Both the position numbers and the translations under genes were made by a program. Shown piece after piece: positions 34,115 to 43,188 of a stretch of DNA of 64,000 nt. The DNA lies in contig NZ_JAIOJZ010000001.1 of assembly GCF_020404845.1 (NCBI RefSeq), positions 248,001-312,000 on the forward strand, given 5' to 3'. Position 1 is the first letter of the stretch; every line of letters starts with the position of its first letter. The stretch comes from Streptomyces hyderabadensis. Its GTDB lineage: Bacteria > Actinomycetota > Actinomycetes > Streptomycetales > Streptomycetaceae. The notes under the pieces were generated by a model. That model searched no databases and had not been told where the DNA came from. It was given only the letters and a program-made list of their open reading frames with translations.

Positions 34115-35518
34115 GTGCTTGAGCCCGCGTACCAGGCGGACGTCGTCGTCGTGGGGGCCGGGATCGCCGGACTCGCCGCGGCGCAACGGCTGACCAGCGC
34201 AGGAGTGACGACCACGGTCCTGGAGGCCGCCCATACGGTGGGCGGCCGGATGGCCACCGAGAAGGTCGACGGTTTCCGGCTCGACAGAATCGGACAGCTG
34301 CTGTCCACGGCGTATCCCGAACTGCGCCGCACCCCCGGGCTCGACGGCCTCGCGCTGCTGCCCTTCGCCCCCGGGGTCCTGCTGCACAGCGAGGGCCGTC
34401 ACCACCGCGCGGGCGCCCCGGCGGGCGTACGGAGCGCACGGGGCGCACTCCATGCGGTGCGCGCCCTCGCGAGCGCCCCCCGCTCGATGCCCGCGCCCCG
34501 GCGCACGATCAACGCGCCCGGCACCCCCGGCAGGCCTCCCGCCGCCTCCCGCACCCGCCCCGGGGCCCCGCTGGGCACCGCCGTGGACCAGGCCCGGCTC
34601 GGTGCCGCGCTGGCCCGGCTCGCGCACACCCCGGCCGAACGGCTGCTGGCCCGCCCGGAGCTGCCCGCCGCCCGGGCGCTGGCGGCCCGCGGGCTGCCGC
34701 CCCGCACGATCGACGGCTTCCTGCGCCCGCTGCTCGCCGCGCTGCTGTACGACCCGGACCTCACGACCTCCAGCCGGTGCGCGGACCTCGCGCTGCGCGC
34801 CTTCGCCGGCGGACGGCTGGCGCTGCCGGAGGGCGGTGCCGAGGCCCTGCCGGAGCACATGGCGCGGTCGCTGCCGCCGGGCACCGTGCACACCGGGGTC
34901 CGCGTCACCTCGGTCGCGACCAACGCCGTGACCACCGCGGAGCACGGGGTCATCCGCTGCCGGGCCGTCCTGGTGGCGACCGACGCCCGCGCGGCCGCCG
35001 AACTGCTGCCGGGCCTGCGGGTGCCGGACTTCCACCCGGTGACGGTGGTCCACCACACGACCGACGAGCCGACGACCACCGGCGCGGCCCTGCTGCTCGA
35101 CGCCGACCGGGGCGGTCCGGTCGCCCACACGGCGCAGATCAGCCAGGTCGACCCGGCCCGTGCGCCCGCCGGACGCACCCTCGTCTCGTCGACGGTCCTC
35201 GGCCCGCCCCCGGCCGACCTCGACACCGCCGTCCGCATCCACCTGGCCCGTCTCTACGGCACCCCGACCACCCGCTGGGAGACCCTCGCCGTGCACCACA
35301 CGCCCGAGGCGGTGCCCGCGATGCGCCCGCCGCACGATCCGCGCCGGCCGGTACGGCTGCTGGCCGGGCTGTACGTGTGCGGCGACCACCGCGACACCAG
35401 CACCCCCCAGGGCGCCCTGCACTCGGGTCACCGGGCCTCGGCGGCGATATTGACGGACCTGGGCGCGGGCCGGCCGATGCACACGGCGGAGCCGCTGGGG
35501 TCGCCCCGAGCGGCTTAG
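34115..35518 (+). CDS. FAD-dependent amine-oxidase-like oxidoreductase
   Basis: A 467-residue flavoprotein. It has the N-terminal dinucleotide motif VVVVGAGIAGLAAAQRLTSAG (~11-31) followed by TVGGRMATEKVDGFRLD, the GGRM signature of amine oxidase/phytoene desaturase-like enzymes. It ends with LYVCGDHRDTSTPQGALHSGHRAS, the second FAD contact. A Pro/Arg-rich insertion lies at ~110-150. No signal peptide or membrane span. GTG 34115 has GAGGAGGGG five bases upstream. The likely substrate is a lipophilic or amine compound, but nothing nearby specifies it. Confidence 0.88.
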   Translation: MLEPAYQADVVVVGAGIAGLAAAQRLTSAGVTTTVLEAAHTVGGRMATEKVDGFRLDRIGQLLSTAYPELRRTPGLDGLALLPFAPGVLLHSEGRHHRAGAPAGVRSARGALHAVRALASAPRSMPAPRRTINAPGTPGRPPAASRTRPGAPLGTAVDQARLGAALARLAHTPAERLLARPELPAARALAARGLPPRTIDGFLRPLLAALLYDPDLTTSSRCADLALRAFAGGRLALPEGGAEALPEHMARSLPPGTVHTGVRVTSVATNAVTTAEHGVIRCRAVLVATDARAAAELLPGLRVPDFHPVTVVHHTTDEPTTTGAALLLDADRGGPVAHTAQISQVDPARAPAGRTLVSSTVLGPPPADLDTAVRIHLARLYGTPTTRWETLAVHHTPEAVPAMRPPHDPRRPVRLLAGLYVCGDHRDTSTPQGALHSGHRASAAILTDLGAGRPMHTAEPLGSPRAA

Positions 35519-35592
35519 CACCGCGCTCCGGGCGCCCCGGCGATCCGGCCCCGCCGGGACCGCCCGCCCGGCTCGGGACGCGGGAGCGCCTG

Positions 35593-37056
35593 CTACCCGA
35601 GGGCGGCCACCTTGTCCCGGTACCCCCGTACCGGGGCGGCGTCGCGGTAGGGCTCCAGGCGGCGTTCGAAGTCGCGGACGTACTCCGTGGCCCGCACCGA
35701 GCGCATCTCGGCCGCCTGGCCCGCCGCCTCGGCGGCCAGCTGGCAGGCCTGGTCCAGCTCGCCGAGGCCGAGCCGGGCGGTGGCGAGGACGATCCGGCAG
35801 AACAGCCTGCTGCGGGCGTAGACGGGGGCGCGCAGCTGCAGCGAGCGTTCCGCGTGCTGGGCGGCGGCGCGGAACTGCTGCAGGTCGCGGTGGCAGTGCC
35901 CGAACTCGTCGGCGAGCTGCGCCTCGTCGAAGAAGCGCGCCCAGTGCGGCACCTCGTCGCCGGGCCGGGCGGCCTCCATCGCGCGCTCGGCCCGCACCAG
36001 CGCCGCCGTGCAGGCCCGCACCTCCCCGAGGACTCCGTGCGCCCGGGCCTCGGCGGCGTGCAGCAGGGTCTGCACGACCGGCGGCGCGGAGGTCCCCACG
36101 CCCTGCTGCGCCACCCGGGCGAGCTGCACGGCCTCCCGGCCGTGGCCCAGGTAGACGGCCTGCCGGCTCATGGTGACCAGCACGTACGAGCCGTAGGCCC
36201 GGTCCGCCGCCGCCTGGGACAGCCGCAGCGCCTGCACGAAGTACCGCTGGGCGAGCCCGTGCGCCGCGATGTCGTACGAGGTCCAGCCCGCGAGCCGGGT
36301 GAGGTCGGCGGCGGCCGCGAAGAGGCGCCGGCCGGTCTGCTCGCCGTAGGTGCCGCGGAGCATCGGCTCCAGCTCGTGCTCCAGGTAGCGCACGAGGGCC
36401 TGGCGGGCGTGTCCGCCGCCGTACCGGTCGTCGAGGCTGCGGAACAGCTCGCCGACCGAGCGCAGCGCGGCGAGGTCGCCCCCGCTGACCTTCTGCCCCG
36501 GGCCGCGCTCGGCCGGGGCCCGGCGCCTGGCCGGGTCGAGCGGGACGGCGAGCCTCGGGGTCGCGGGGCGGCCCTGCGCGGGGATGCGGACGGGCACCTC
36601 GGTGCGGGCCACCTTCTCGTCGGCGCGGCCGATCAGCCAGTCGCGGCTGGGCACCACGAGCCCGGCCGGGGTGAAGGCGATCTTCCGCAGCTCGGCGTGG
36701 CTGCCGGAGTCCTTGCGCCACAGCCCGCCGACGATGTCGACCGCCTCCTCCGGGCTCCCGGCGAACTCCAGACCCGCGTAGACGGGCGCACAGGCGTCCA
36801 GGCCGAGGTCCTGGGCGGTCAGGCGGCGGCCCAGGCGCCGGGTGAAGACCTCGGCGATCAGGGCCGGGGTGGTGCCGCGGGGCTGCTGGCCGCGCAGCCA
36901 CCGGGTGACGGACGTCTTGTCATATCTCAGGTCCAGGCCGTGTTCGAGTCCGAGCTGGTCGACGCGACGCGCGAGACCCGCGTTCGAGAACCCCGCTTCG
37001 GCGATGAGCGCGGCGAGCTGGCGGTTGGGGGTGCGCTGCGCGGGTCGTTCCGTCAT
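35593..37056 (-). CDS. NsdA-like regulator (HTH plus TPR repeats)
   Basis: A 487-residue cytoplasmic regulator. The N-terminal ~75 residues (RQLAALIAEAGFSNAGLARRVDQLG, YDKTSVTRWLRGQQPRGTTP) form an XRE-like helix-turn-helix. The C-terminal ~280 residues are helical with TPR-like repeats (AALRSVGELFRSLDDRYGGGHARQALVRYLEHEL and later units rich in Ala, Leu, Tyr). This is the architecture of the Streptomyces NsdA family, some members of which restrain antibiotic production and sporulation. Which paralogue this is cannot be decided here. The start ATG 37056 has AGGAG 13 bases upstream, rather far. It is divergent from lipB. Confidence 0.8.
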   Translation of the reverse strand: MTERPAQRTPNRQLAALIAEAGFSNAGLARRVDQLGLEHGLDLRYDKTSVTRWLRGQQPRGTTPALIAEVFTRRLGRRLTAQDLGLDACAPVYAGLEFAGSPEEAVDIVGGLWRKDSGSHAELRKIAFTPAGLVVPSRDWLIGRADEKVARTEVPVRIPAQGRPATPRLAVPLDPARRRAPAERGPGQKVSGGDLAALRSVGELFRSLDDRYGGGHARQALVRYLEHELEPMLRGTYGEQTGRRLFAAAADLTRLAGWTSYDIAAHGLAQRYFVQALRLSQAAADRAYGSYVLVTMSRQAVYLGHGREAVQLARVAQQGVGTSAPPVVQTLLHAAEARAHGVLGEVRACTAALVRAERAMEAARPGDEVPHWARFFDEAQLADEFGHCHRDLQQFRAAAQHAERSLQLRAPVYARSRLFCRIVLATARLGLGELDQACQLAAEAAGQAAEMRSVRATEYVRDFERRLEPYRDAAPVRGYRDKVAALG

Positions 37057-37290
37057 GGTGCGGTGCGGTCTCCTGCCTTCCGGGCGTTCGATTGCCCGGA
37101 GCGCCTGTGAGCAGCCCTTATGGCCTCGTGAACGGCGCGAATGTAGCGGAGAGTAAGCACCCGATCGCACAATTCGCCCGGCATTCATCCGATCGTGTGA
37201 GGATTGCCCGCCCGGCTGACGGCGCACGGACGGTCGTACAGTGGCGTGGGCACGCTTCGTGCCTTACGACCTTGCAGGGAGGCACGTGCC

Positions 37291-38091
37291 GTGAGTGAGC
37301 TGCGCTTCGTCCGGATGGGGTTCGGTGCCGATCGCGTCGAGTACCAGGAGGCGTGGGACGAACAGCGCCGGGTGCACGCCGCGCGGTTCGCCGACGAGGT
37401 CCCCGACACCGTGCTACTCCTCGAACACCCGCCGGTCTACACCGCCGGCCGGCGCACCGAGGACAGCGAACGTCCCCTCGACGGCACCCCGGTGATCGAC
37501 GTGGACCGCGGCGGCAAGATCACCTGGCACGGGCCGGGCCAGCTGGTGGGCTACCCCATCCAGAAGCTCCCGCGCCCGGTCGACGTGGTGGCCCACGTCC
37601 GCCGCCTGGAGGAGGCCCTGATCCGCACCTGCACGGAGTTCGGCGTCCGGACCACCCGGGTGGAGGGCCGCAGCGGGGTGTGGGTCCTGGGCGACCCGGT
37701 CGAGCAGCGTCCCGCGCTCGGCGGGCTCTCCCTGGACTTCGACCCCCGGCTGACGGACGAGGAGTTCGACCCCCGCCTCAACGGCCCCGACTACGCCCCG
37801 TCCAACGCCGGACAGCGGCGCGAGGACCGCAAGATCGCCGCGATCGGCATCCGGGTCGCCAAGGGCGTCACGATGCACGGCTTCGCGCTGAACGTGAACC
37901 CCGACAACAAGTGGTTCGACAAGATCATCCCCTGCGGCATCCGCGACGCGGGCGTCGCCTCCCTGGCGGGCGAACTCGGCCGCGACGTGACCATCGAGGA
38001 GGTCCTCCCGGTGGCCGAACGCCACCTCCGCGACGTCCTGGAGAACGCCGAACTGAAGCCGAGGGTCATCGAGAAGACGCCGGCGGCATAA
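37291..38091 (+). CDS. lipB: Octanoyltransferase LipB
   Basis: Transfers octanoate from octanoyl-ACP to the lipoyl domains of E2 and GcvH proteins. A 266-residue protein with the family motif [19 protein letters not shown] (~residues 72-90), the catalytic Lys in [13 protein letters not shown], and the acyl-enzyme Cys in [17 protein letters not shown] 37291 has GGGAGG eight bases upstream; the longer in-frame ATG at 37204 lacks one. lipA follows after 212 bp. The E2 at 22-24 kb, with two lipoyl domains, is the obvious substrate. Confidence 0.95.
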   Translation: MSELRFVRMGFGADRVEYQEAWDEQRRVHAARFADEVPDTVLLLEHPPVYTAGRRTEDSERPLDGTPVIDVDRGGKITWHGPGQLVGYPIQKLPRPVDVVAHVRRLEEALIRTCTEFGVRTTRVEGRSGVWVLGDPVEQRPALGGLSLDFDPRLTDEEFDPRLNGPDYAPSNAGQRREDRKIAAIGIRVAKGVTMHGFALNVNPDNKWFDKIIPCGIRDAGVASLAGELGRDVTIEEVLPVAERHLRDVLENAELKPRVIEKTPAA

Positions 38092-38303
38092 AGCCGGCCC
38101 GGCGGCACGAACCCCGCCCGGCGGCACGAATCCAGCGCCGGTGGGCATAAATCCAGCCCGTCCGGCGTTTGAGGACGAGGCCGTTCAGGCCGAAGCGGGG
38201 GCCTGGGGGCGGCAGCCCCCAGGGACCAGCACCCTCGCCGGGCATTCAAAACAACGGGCGTACCCTGAAGAACGCCGAAGAATCAAACGCTAGGGAGCCG
38301 GTC
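38092..38303. repeat. lipB-lipA spacer with an inverted copy of the dispersed intergenic element
   Basis: Positions about 38145-38225 are the inverted copy of the element at 8065-8140 (GCCCGTCCGGCGTTTGAG, GGCCGAAGCGGGGGC). To its left are degenerate ~20-bp tandem units (CCCGGCGGCACGAA) between 38092 and 38150, recalling the tandem array next to the other copy. The lipA leader follows. Confidence 0.7.
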
Positions 38304-39257
38304 GTGTCCGCAGTCGCACCCGACGGACGCAAGATGCTGCGCCTGGAGGTCCGCAACAGCCAGACCCCCATCGAGCGCAAGCCCGAGTGGATCAAGACCC
38401 GGGCGAAAATGGGCCCCGAATACACCAAGATGCAGAACCTCGTGAAGAGCGAGGGCCTGCACACGGTCTGCCAGGAAGCCGGCTGTCCCAACATCTACGA
38501 ATGCTGGGAGGACCGCGAGGCGACCTTCCTCATCGGCGGCGACCAGTGCACCCGGCGCTGCGACTTCTGCCAGATCGACACCGGCAAGCCCGAGGCGCTG
38601 GACCGCGACGAGCCGCGCCGCGTCGGCGAGTCCGTGGTCACGATGGACCTGAACTACGCCACCATCACCGGCGTCGCCCGTGACGACCTCCCGGACGGCG
38701 GCGCGTGGCTGTACGCCGAGACGGTGCGCCAGATCCACCAGCAGACCGCGGAGCGCGAGGCCGGCCGCACCAAGGTCGAGCTGCTGGCCCCGGACTTCAA
38801 CGCGGTGCCGGAGCTGCTGAGGGAGGTCTTCGACTCCCGCCCCGAGGTCTTCGCGCACAACGTCGAGACCGTCCCGCGGATCTTCAAGCGGATCCGCCCC
38901 GGCTTCCGCTACGAGCGCTCCCTGAAGGTCATCACGGACGCCCGCGACTACGGCCTGGTCACCAAGTCGAACCTGATCCTCGGCATGGGCGAGACCCGCG
39001 AGGAGATCAGCGAGGCCCTGAAGGAGCTGCACGCGGCCGGCTGCGAGCTGATCACCATCACGCAGTACCTGCGCCCGTCCGTGCGCCACCACCCCGTCGA
39101 GCGCTGGGTCAAGCCGCACGAGTTCGTGGAGCTGAAGGAGGAGGCCGAGCAGATCGGTTTCTCCGGCGTGATGTCCGGCCCGCTGGTCCGCTCCTCATAC
39201 CGGGCCGGACGGCTCTACGGAATGGCCATGGAGCAGCGCCGCTCCGCCACCGTGTGA
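38304..39257 (+). CDS. lipA: Lipoyl synthase LipA
   Basis: A radical-SAM enzyme that inserts two sulfurs into protein-bound octanoate. 317 residues. Auxiliary cluster Cys56, Cys61 and Cys67 lie in [13 protein letters not shown]. The radical SAM cluster is Cys82, Cys86 and Cys89 in [15 protein letters not shown] and, near the C-terminus, [11 protein letters not shown] with the RSSY motif that ligates the auxiliary cluster are also present. GTG 38304 has GGGAG six bases upstream; earlier in-frame starts would enter the repeat. It is paired with lipB and followed by a strong hairpin. Confidence 0.96.
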   Translation: MSAVAPDGRKMLRLEVRNSQTPIERKPEWIKTRAKMGPEYTKMQNLVKSEGLHTVCQEAGCPNIYECWEDREATFLIGGDQCTRRCDFCQIDTGKPEALDRDEPRRVGESVVTMDLNYATITGVARDDLPDGGAWLYAETVRQIHQQTAEREAGRTKVELLAPDFNAVPELLREVFDSRPEVFAHNVETVPRIFKRIRPGFRYERSLKVITDARDYGLVTKSNLILGMGETREEISEALKELHAAGCELITITQYLRPSVRHHPVERWVKPHEFVELKEEAEQIGFSGVMSGPLVRSSYRAGRLYGMAMEQRRSATV

Positions 39258-39298
39258 ATTCCCGCACAAGTCACTACTGGCCGGTAATGGCCGAGATG

Positions 39299-39347
39299 CC
39301 GCGGCCCCGACCGTCCTCGCTGATGAGGACACCGGTCGGGGCCGCGG
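39299..39347 (+). terminator. Terminator after lipA with nested stems
   Basis: Perfect outer arms 39299-39313 and 39333-39347, with inner arms GTCCTC (39313-39318) and GAGGAC (39325-39330). Confidence 0.8.
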
Positions 39348-39501
39348 GTCCGTTCCAGGACCCGGCAACGCGGCTTCATGTCCGTTTGACCGGCGGGTCA
39401 CGCCCTGGTAACACCAATCAGTGACCCTGGAATCACAGCACGTACACCACCGCGTACACCCGTCTCCGTACCCGGAGCCGTACCGAGGGGGGACCTCCAC
39501 G

Positions 39502-39717
39502 ATGCAGGCCGCGCCCGCCCGACCCACCACCGTCCGTGCCACGGCCATCCCGTCCTTCACCACCGCCCTGCGGGCCGTCGAGTCGCTGCTGATGAGCGGC
39601 GGCCAGCGCACCGCCCGGCGCAACGCCTGGAACTCGGTCCTGGAGGACCGCCGCCGCGCCAAGGACCGGATCGAGACGGAGCGCGCGCTGCGCCAGTCCG
39701 TCGCCGGCCGCCCCTGA
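39502..39717 (+). CDS. Small basic helical protein, 71 residues
   Basis: ATG 39502 follows a GGGGGGA ribosome site. The product starts MQAAPARPTTVRATAIP, then a charged amphipathic region with LRAVESLLMSGGQRTARRNAWNSVLEDRRRAKDRIETERAL. There is no signal peptide or membrane span. The length, charge and helical character are like many small Streptomyces proteins of unknown function. A longer in-frame start at 39421 (GTG) is less likely because the extension is low in conservation features. Position between the lipA terminator and the DUF4191 gene gives no functional clue. Confidence 0.65.
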   Translation: MQAAPARPTTVRATAIPSFTTALRAVESLLMSGGQRTARRNAWNSVLEDRRRAKDRIETERALRQSVAGRP

Positions 39718-39810
39718 GCCCGGCCCCGGCCCTCCGGCCGCCTTCCCGCCTCCCGCATCCGCCGGGCACTGCCGTCGTCGGCGCTTTCGGGGGCACGTAG
39801 ACTTCGTGCC

Positions 39811-40515
39811 ATGGCGAGGAAGGAACCTGCAGCGGACGCTGCGAACCCCGGGCGACTGAAGCAGATCGCTCTGACCTACAAGATGACCCGCAAGGCCGAC
39901 AAGAAGATCGGTCTTGTGCTCGCGGGTGTCGGCATCGTCGTCTTCGGTGTCCTCCTCGCGATCGGTTTCTGGATCGGTCACCCCATCTATCTCGGCATCC
40001 TGGGCGTGCTGCTCGCCTTCCTCGCGACGGCGATCGTCTTCGGGCGCCGGGCCGAGCGGGCGGCCTTCGGCCAGATGGAGGGACAGCCGGGCGCGGCGGC
40101 GGCCGTACTGGACAACATCGGCCGGGGCTGGACCACGACCCCCGCGGTCGCGATGAACCGCAACCAGGACGTGGTGCACCGCGCGGTCGGCAAGGCCGGC
40201 ATCGTGCTGGTCGCGGAGGGCAACCCGAACCGGGTGAAGTCCCTGCTCGCGGCCGAGAAGAAGAAGATGAACCGGATCGTCGCCGACGTCCCCGTGCACG
40301 ACCTGGTCGTGGGCACCGGCGAGGGCCAGGTCGAGCTGAAGAAGCTGCGCACGACCATGCTCAAGCTCCCCCGCGTGCTGAGCGGCCCGCAGGTCACCGT
40401 GACCAACGACCGGCTGCGCGCCCTGGGCGACCTGATGAGCAACATGCCGCTGCCCAAGGGTCCGATGCCCAAGGGCATGCGGATGCCCAGGGGCGGCAAC
40501 CCCAGGGGCCGCTGA
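39811..40515 (+). CDS. DUF4191 membrane protein
   Basis: A 234-residue actinobacterial DUF4191 protein. A basic N-terminal ~30 residues (RLKQIALTYKMTRKADKKIG) is followed by two adjacent membrane helices (~33-74). A cytoplasmic domain contains IGRGWTTTPAVAMNRNQDVVHRAVGKAGIVLVAEG and a tail rich in Met, Pro, Lys and Gly (PMPKGMRMPRGG). The ATG has no ribosome site, but TAGACT ends 7 bases before it, so translation is probably leaderless. Function unknown. It is convergent with the RDD gene across a long perfect hairpin. Confidence 0.85.
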   Translation: MARKEPAADAANPGRLKQIALTYKMTRKADKKIGLVLAGVGIVVFGVLLAIGFWIGHPIYLGILGVLLAFLATAIVFGRRAERAAFGQMEGQPGAAAAVLDNIGRGWTTTPAVAMNRNQDVVHRAVGKAGIVLVAEGNPNRVKSLLAAEKKKMNRIVADVPVHDLVVGTGEGQVELKKLRTTMLKLPRVLSGPQVTVTNDRLRALGDLMSNMPLPKGPMPKGMRMPRGGNPRGR

Positions 40516-40533
40516 CCCCGCAGGACTCCGAAG

Positions 40534-40593
40534 CGCCGGTACGGCGATGGGGGCGGCCCGGTCACTCGGGCCGCCCCCATCGCCGTACCGGCG
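40534..40593. terminator. Bidirectional terminator with a perfect 27-bp stem
   Basis: Arms 40534-40560 and 40567-40593 are exact reverse complements around GTCACT, between convergent DUF4191 and RDD genes. Confidence 0.9.
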
Positions 40594-40626
40594 TCCTGCT
40601 GCGCGCGAGGTGGGACGCGCAGCGGG

Positions 40627-41094
40627 TCAGATCCGGACTTCCACGGTGCGGGCCAGCCGGTCGTGCAGGCCCCGGCCGTCGCGGTCCCAGATCAGCGCCG
40701 GCAGGGCCAGGCACAGCAGGACCGAGCGCAGCAGGGCGCGCAGCGGGCTGGGGCGGCCGGTGGCGAGGTCCACGACCCGCAGGCCCAGCAGGCGCTTGCC
40801 GGGGGTGAAGCCGACCGTGCCGACGGTCAGCACGCTCAGCACGAAGAAGATCAGCAGCGCCCAGTTGCTCGCGGTCTGCCCGTAGCTGCCCGTGATGAGG
40901 CCGTATGCGATCAGGGAGCACAGGGCCCAGTCGACGGCCAGCGCGCCGAGCCGCCTGCCCGGGCGGGCGATCGAACCCGGTCCCTCCTCGGGCAGACCGA
41001 GCTGCTCACCGCGGTGTCCGAGATCGGCGCCGGCCTCTTCCACGGCCGCGCGGGGGCCGGAGAGCCACGATCCGATTGCTTGCCTGTTGTCCAC
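40627..41094 (-). CDS. RDD-family membrane protein
   Basis: A 155-residue protein. An N-terminal hydrophilic ~45 residues ([20 protein letters not shown]) leads to [25 protein letters not shown], whose Arg and Asp-Asp-like residues give the RDD name. A second helix ([35 protein letters not shown]) and a third ([29 protein letters not shown]) follow. The role is often ion or proton exchange, but not proven for most members. The GTG start lacks a ribosome site; TACCGT ends 6 bases before it, typical of leaderless genes. It is divergent from glnA. Confidence 0.85.
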   Translation of the reverse strand: MDNRQAIGSWLSGPRAAVEEAGADLGHRGEQLGLPEEGPGSIARPGRRLGALAVDWALCSLIAYGLITGSYGQTASNWALLIFFVLSVLTVGTVGFTPGKRLLGLRVVDLATGRPSPLRALLRSVLLCLALPALIWDRDGRGLHDRLARTVEVRI

Positions 41095-41180
41095 CCGAAC
41101 ACGGTACTGCGCCCGTATACGTACCGGGAACGGCGGGGTGTGCGGGCCCCCGAATCGGCCTAGGCTGGGCAGGGAGCCGG

Positions 41181-41218
41181 TTAACTTCTGCGAAACAAAT
41201 GGGTCACGCCCGAGAAAT
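41181..41218 (+). promoter_or_regulatory. GlnR operator upstream of glnA
   Basis: Four half-sites at exact 11-bp spacing: TTAAC (41181-41185), GAAAC (41192-41196), GTCAC (41203-41207) and GAAAT (41214-41218), each separated by six bases. This matches the GlnR consensus gTnAc-n6-GaAAc twice over. It lies ~100 bp upstream of the glnA ATG. GlnR activates or represses nitrogen genes in Streptomyces. Confidence 0.88.
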
Positions 41219-41314
41219 CACCCGTCCCTAGGGTCGAGGAAGCGTGTGCCACCCGCACTGGCCGCACCAACGATCTACCAACCCGGCGGGACGGTCGGGA
41301 GTAGGAGGAGCTGG

Positions 41315-42724
41315 ATGTTCCAGAACGCCGACGACGTCAAGAAGTTCATCGCGGACGAGGACGTCAAGTTCGTCGATGTCCGGTTCTGCGACCTGCCGGG
41401 CGTCATGCAGCACTTCACGTTGCCCGCCGAGGCGTTCGACCCCGACGACGAGCAGGCCTTCGACGGATCCTCGATCCGCGGTTTCCAGGCCATCCACGAG
41501 TCGGACATGTCCCTGCGCCCCGACCTGTCCACCGCGCGCGTCGACCCGTTCCGCCGGGACAAGACGCTCAACATCAACTTCTTCATCCACGACCCGATCA
41601 CGGGCGAGCAGTACTCCCGCGACCCGCGGAACGTGGCGAAGAAGGCCGAGGCGTACCTGGCCTCCACGGGCATCGCCGACACGGCGTTCTTCGGCCCCGA
41701 GGCCGAGTTCTACGTCTTCGACTCGGTCCGCTTCGCCACCAGCGCGAACGAGTCCTTCTACCACATCGACTCCGAGGCCGGCGCCTGGAACACCGGTGCC
41801 CTGGAGGACAACCGCGGTTACAAGGTCCGCTACAAGGGCGGCTACTTCCCGGTCCCGCCGGTCGACCACTTCGCCGACCTGCGCGCCGAGATCTCCCTGG
41901 AGCTGGAGCGGTCCGGCCTGAAGGTCGAGCGCCAGCACCACGAGGTGGGCACCGCCGGCCAGGCGGAGATCAACTACAAGTTCAACACGCTGCTCGCGGC
42001 CGCCGACGACCTCCAGCTCTTCAAGTACATCGTGAAGAACGTGGCCTGGAAGAACGGCAAGACGGCGACCTTCATGCCGAAGCCGATCTTCGGTGACAAC
42101 GGCTCGGGCATGCACGTGCACCAGTCGCTGTGGTCGGGCGGCGAGCCGCTCTTCTACGACGAGCAGGGCTACGCCGGCCTGTCGGACACCGCCCGCTACT
42201 ACATCGGCGGCATCCTCAAGCACGCCCCGTCACTGCTGGCCTTCACCAACCCGACGGTGAACTCCTACCACCGTCTGGTGCCGGGCTTCGAGGCCCCGGT
42301 GAACCTGGTGTACTCGCAGCGCAACCGCTCGGCCGCGATGCGCATCCCGATCACGGGCTCGAACCCGAAGGCCAAGCGCGTCGAGTTCCGCGCCCCGGAC
42401 GCCTCCGGCAACCCGTACCTGGCCTTCTCGGCGCTGCTGCTCGCGGGCCTGGACGGCATCAAGAACAAGATCGAGCCGGCCGAGCCGATCGACAAGGACC
42501 TCTACGAGCTGGCTCCCGAGGAGCACGCCAACGTGGCGCAGGTCCCGACCTCCCTCGGCGCGGTCCTCGACCGCCTGGAGGCCGACCACGAGTTCCTGCT
42601 CCAGGGCGACGTTTTCACGCCGGACCTGATCGAGACGTGGATCGACTTCAAGCGGGCCAACGAGATCGCCCCGCTGCAGCTGCGTCCGCACCCGCACGAG
42701 TTCGAGATGTACTTCGACGTGTGA
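41315..42724 (+). CDS. glnA: Glutamine synthetase type I
   Basis: Makes glutamine from glutamate, ammonia and ATP. The cytoplasmic dodecameric GSI-beta form, 469 residues. Features are [10 protein letters not shown] near residue 52, [11 protein letters not shown], the ATP-site [27 protein letters not shown], and the adenylylation loop DLYELAPEE whose Tyr is codon 397, the residue modified by GlnE. ATG 41315 has GGAGGAG close upstream. Upstream sits a well-formed GlnR operator; a second, unrelated glutamine synthetase (glnII) is at 50.9 kb. Regulation by both GlnR and adenylylation is expected. Confidence 0.97.
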   Translation: MFQNADDVKKFIADEDVKFVDVRFCDLPGVMQHFTLPAEAFDPDDEQAFDGSSIRGFQAIHESDMSLRPDLSTARVDPFRRDKTLNINFFIHDPITGEQYSRDPRNVAKKAEAYLASTGIADTAFFGPEAEFYVFDSVRFATSANESFYHIDSEAGAWNTGALEDNRGYKVRYKGGYFPVPPVDHFADLRAEISLELERSGLKVERQHHEVGTAGQAEINYKFNTLLAAADDLQLFKYIVKNVAWKNGKTATFMPKPIFGDNGSGMHVHQSLWSGGEPLFYDEQGYAGLSDTARYYIGGILKHAPSLLAFTNPTVNSYHRLVPGFEAPVNLVYSQRNRSAAMRIPITGSNPKAKRVEFRAPDASGNPYLAFSALLLAGLDGIKNKIEPAEPIDKDLYELAPEEHANVAQVPTSLGAVLDRLEADHEFLLQGDVFTPDLIETWIDFKRANEIAPLQLRPHPHEFEMYFDV

Positions 42725-42758
42725 CCGGCCCGTCGACCGGTGAACCGACCGGCTGACC

Positions 42759-42795
42759 GGCGCCCCCGTCCCCGTTCTCCGGGGGCGGGGGCGCC
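42759..42795 (+). terminator. Terminator after glnA
   Basis: Fifteen-pair stem (42759-42773 with 42781-42795, one U-G) and a GTTCTCC loop. Confidence 0.8.
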
Positions 42796-42905
42796 GTCGT
42801 GCGTGGCCGAAAACCCTTCACAGGGTGCGCGCGGGCCGGGATCATATGTACTGACACGGTTGTTCGAGTCGGATGGACGTCGGGGGGACGGGGAGAGTGC
42901 CGGAG

Positions 42906-43166
42906 ATGCCGGAGCGTGACGACGAGGAGCGCGAGTACGACTTGCGGTGGGCGGACGGCGCCGAGCACAAGGAGCCGTCGGCGCGGGCCCGGATGCTCGC
43001 CGCGCGCTGGAAGGAGAACCCTCCCGGCCCGGTCCCCTTCCGCGCCGACCCCGACCACGTGGGTTCCGGGCGCCGGTCGTCGTGGGTGTCCACCGCCGTG
43101 GTCCTCGGCTGTGTCGCCGCGGTGATCGTGCTGCTCGGCTACCTCAACTTCCGGGCGCCCTACTAG
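42906..43166 (+). CDS. Small C-terminally anchored membrane protein
   Basis: An 86-residue protein: about 50 charged residues (PERDDEEREYDLRWADGAEHKEPSARARM, LAARWKENPPGPVPFRADPDHVG), then a single membrane helix (WVSTAVVLGCVAAVIVLLGYL) and a very short tail. The large acidic part is probably cytoplasmic. I chose ATG 42906 with GGGGAGA nine bases upstream; ATG 42873 would add eleven residues and has no ribosome site. No family recognised. Confidence 0.68.
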   Translation: MPERDDEEREYDLRWADGAEHKEPSARARMLAARWKENPPGPVPFRADPDHVGSGRRSSWVSTAVVLGCVAAVIVLLGYLNFRAPY

Positions 43167-43188
43167 GGCCTGTCCGGCACCCCCGGTC

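Noticed and set aside
34058..36901. 947-codon open frame on the minus strand spanning the FAD oxidoreductase and NsdA-like genes
   Set aside because: Low-complexity Arg/Gly/Pro translation with no domain; both real genes have ribosome sites and recognisable domains.
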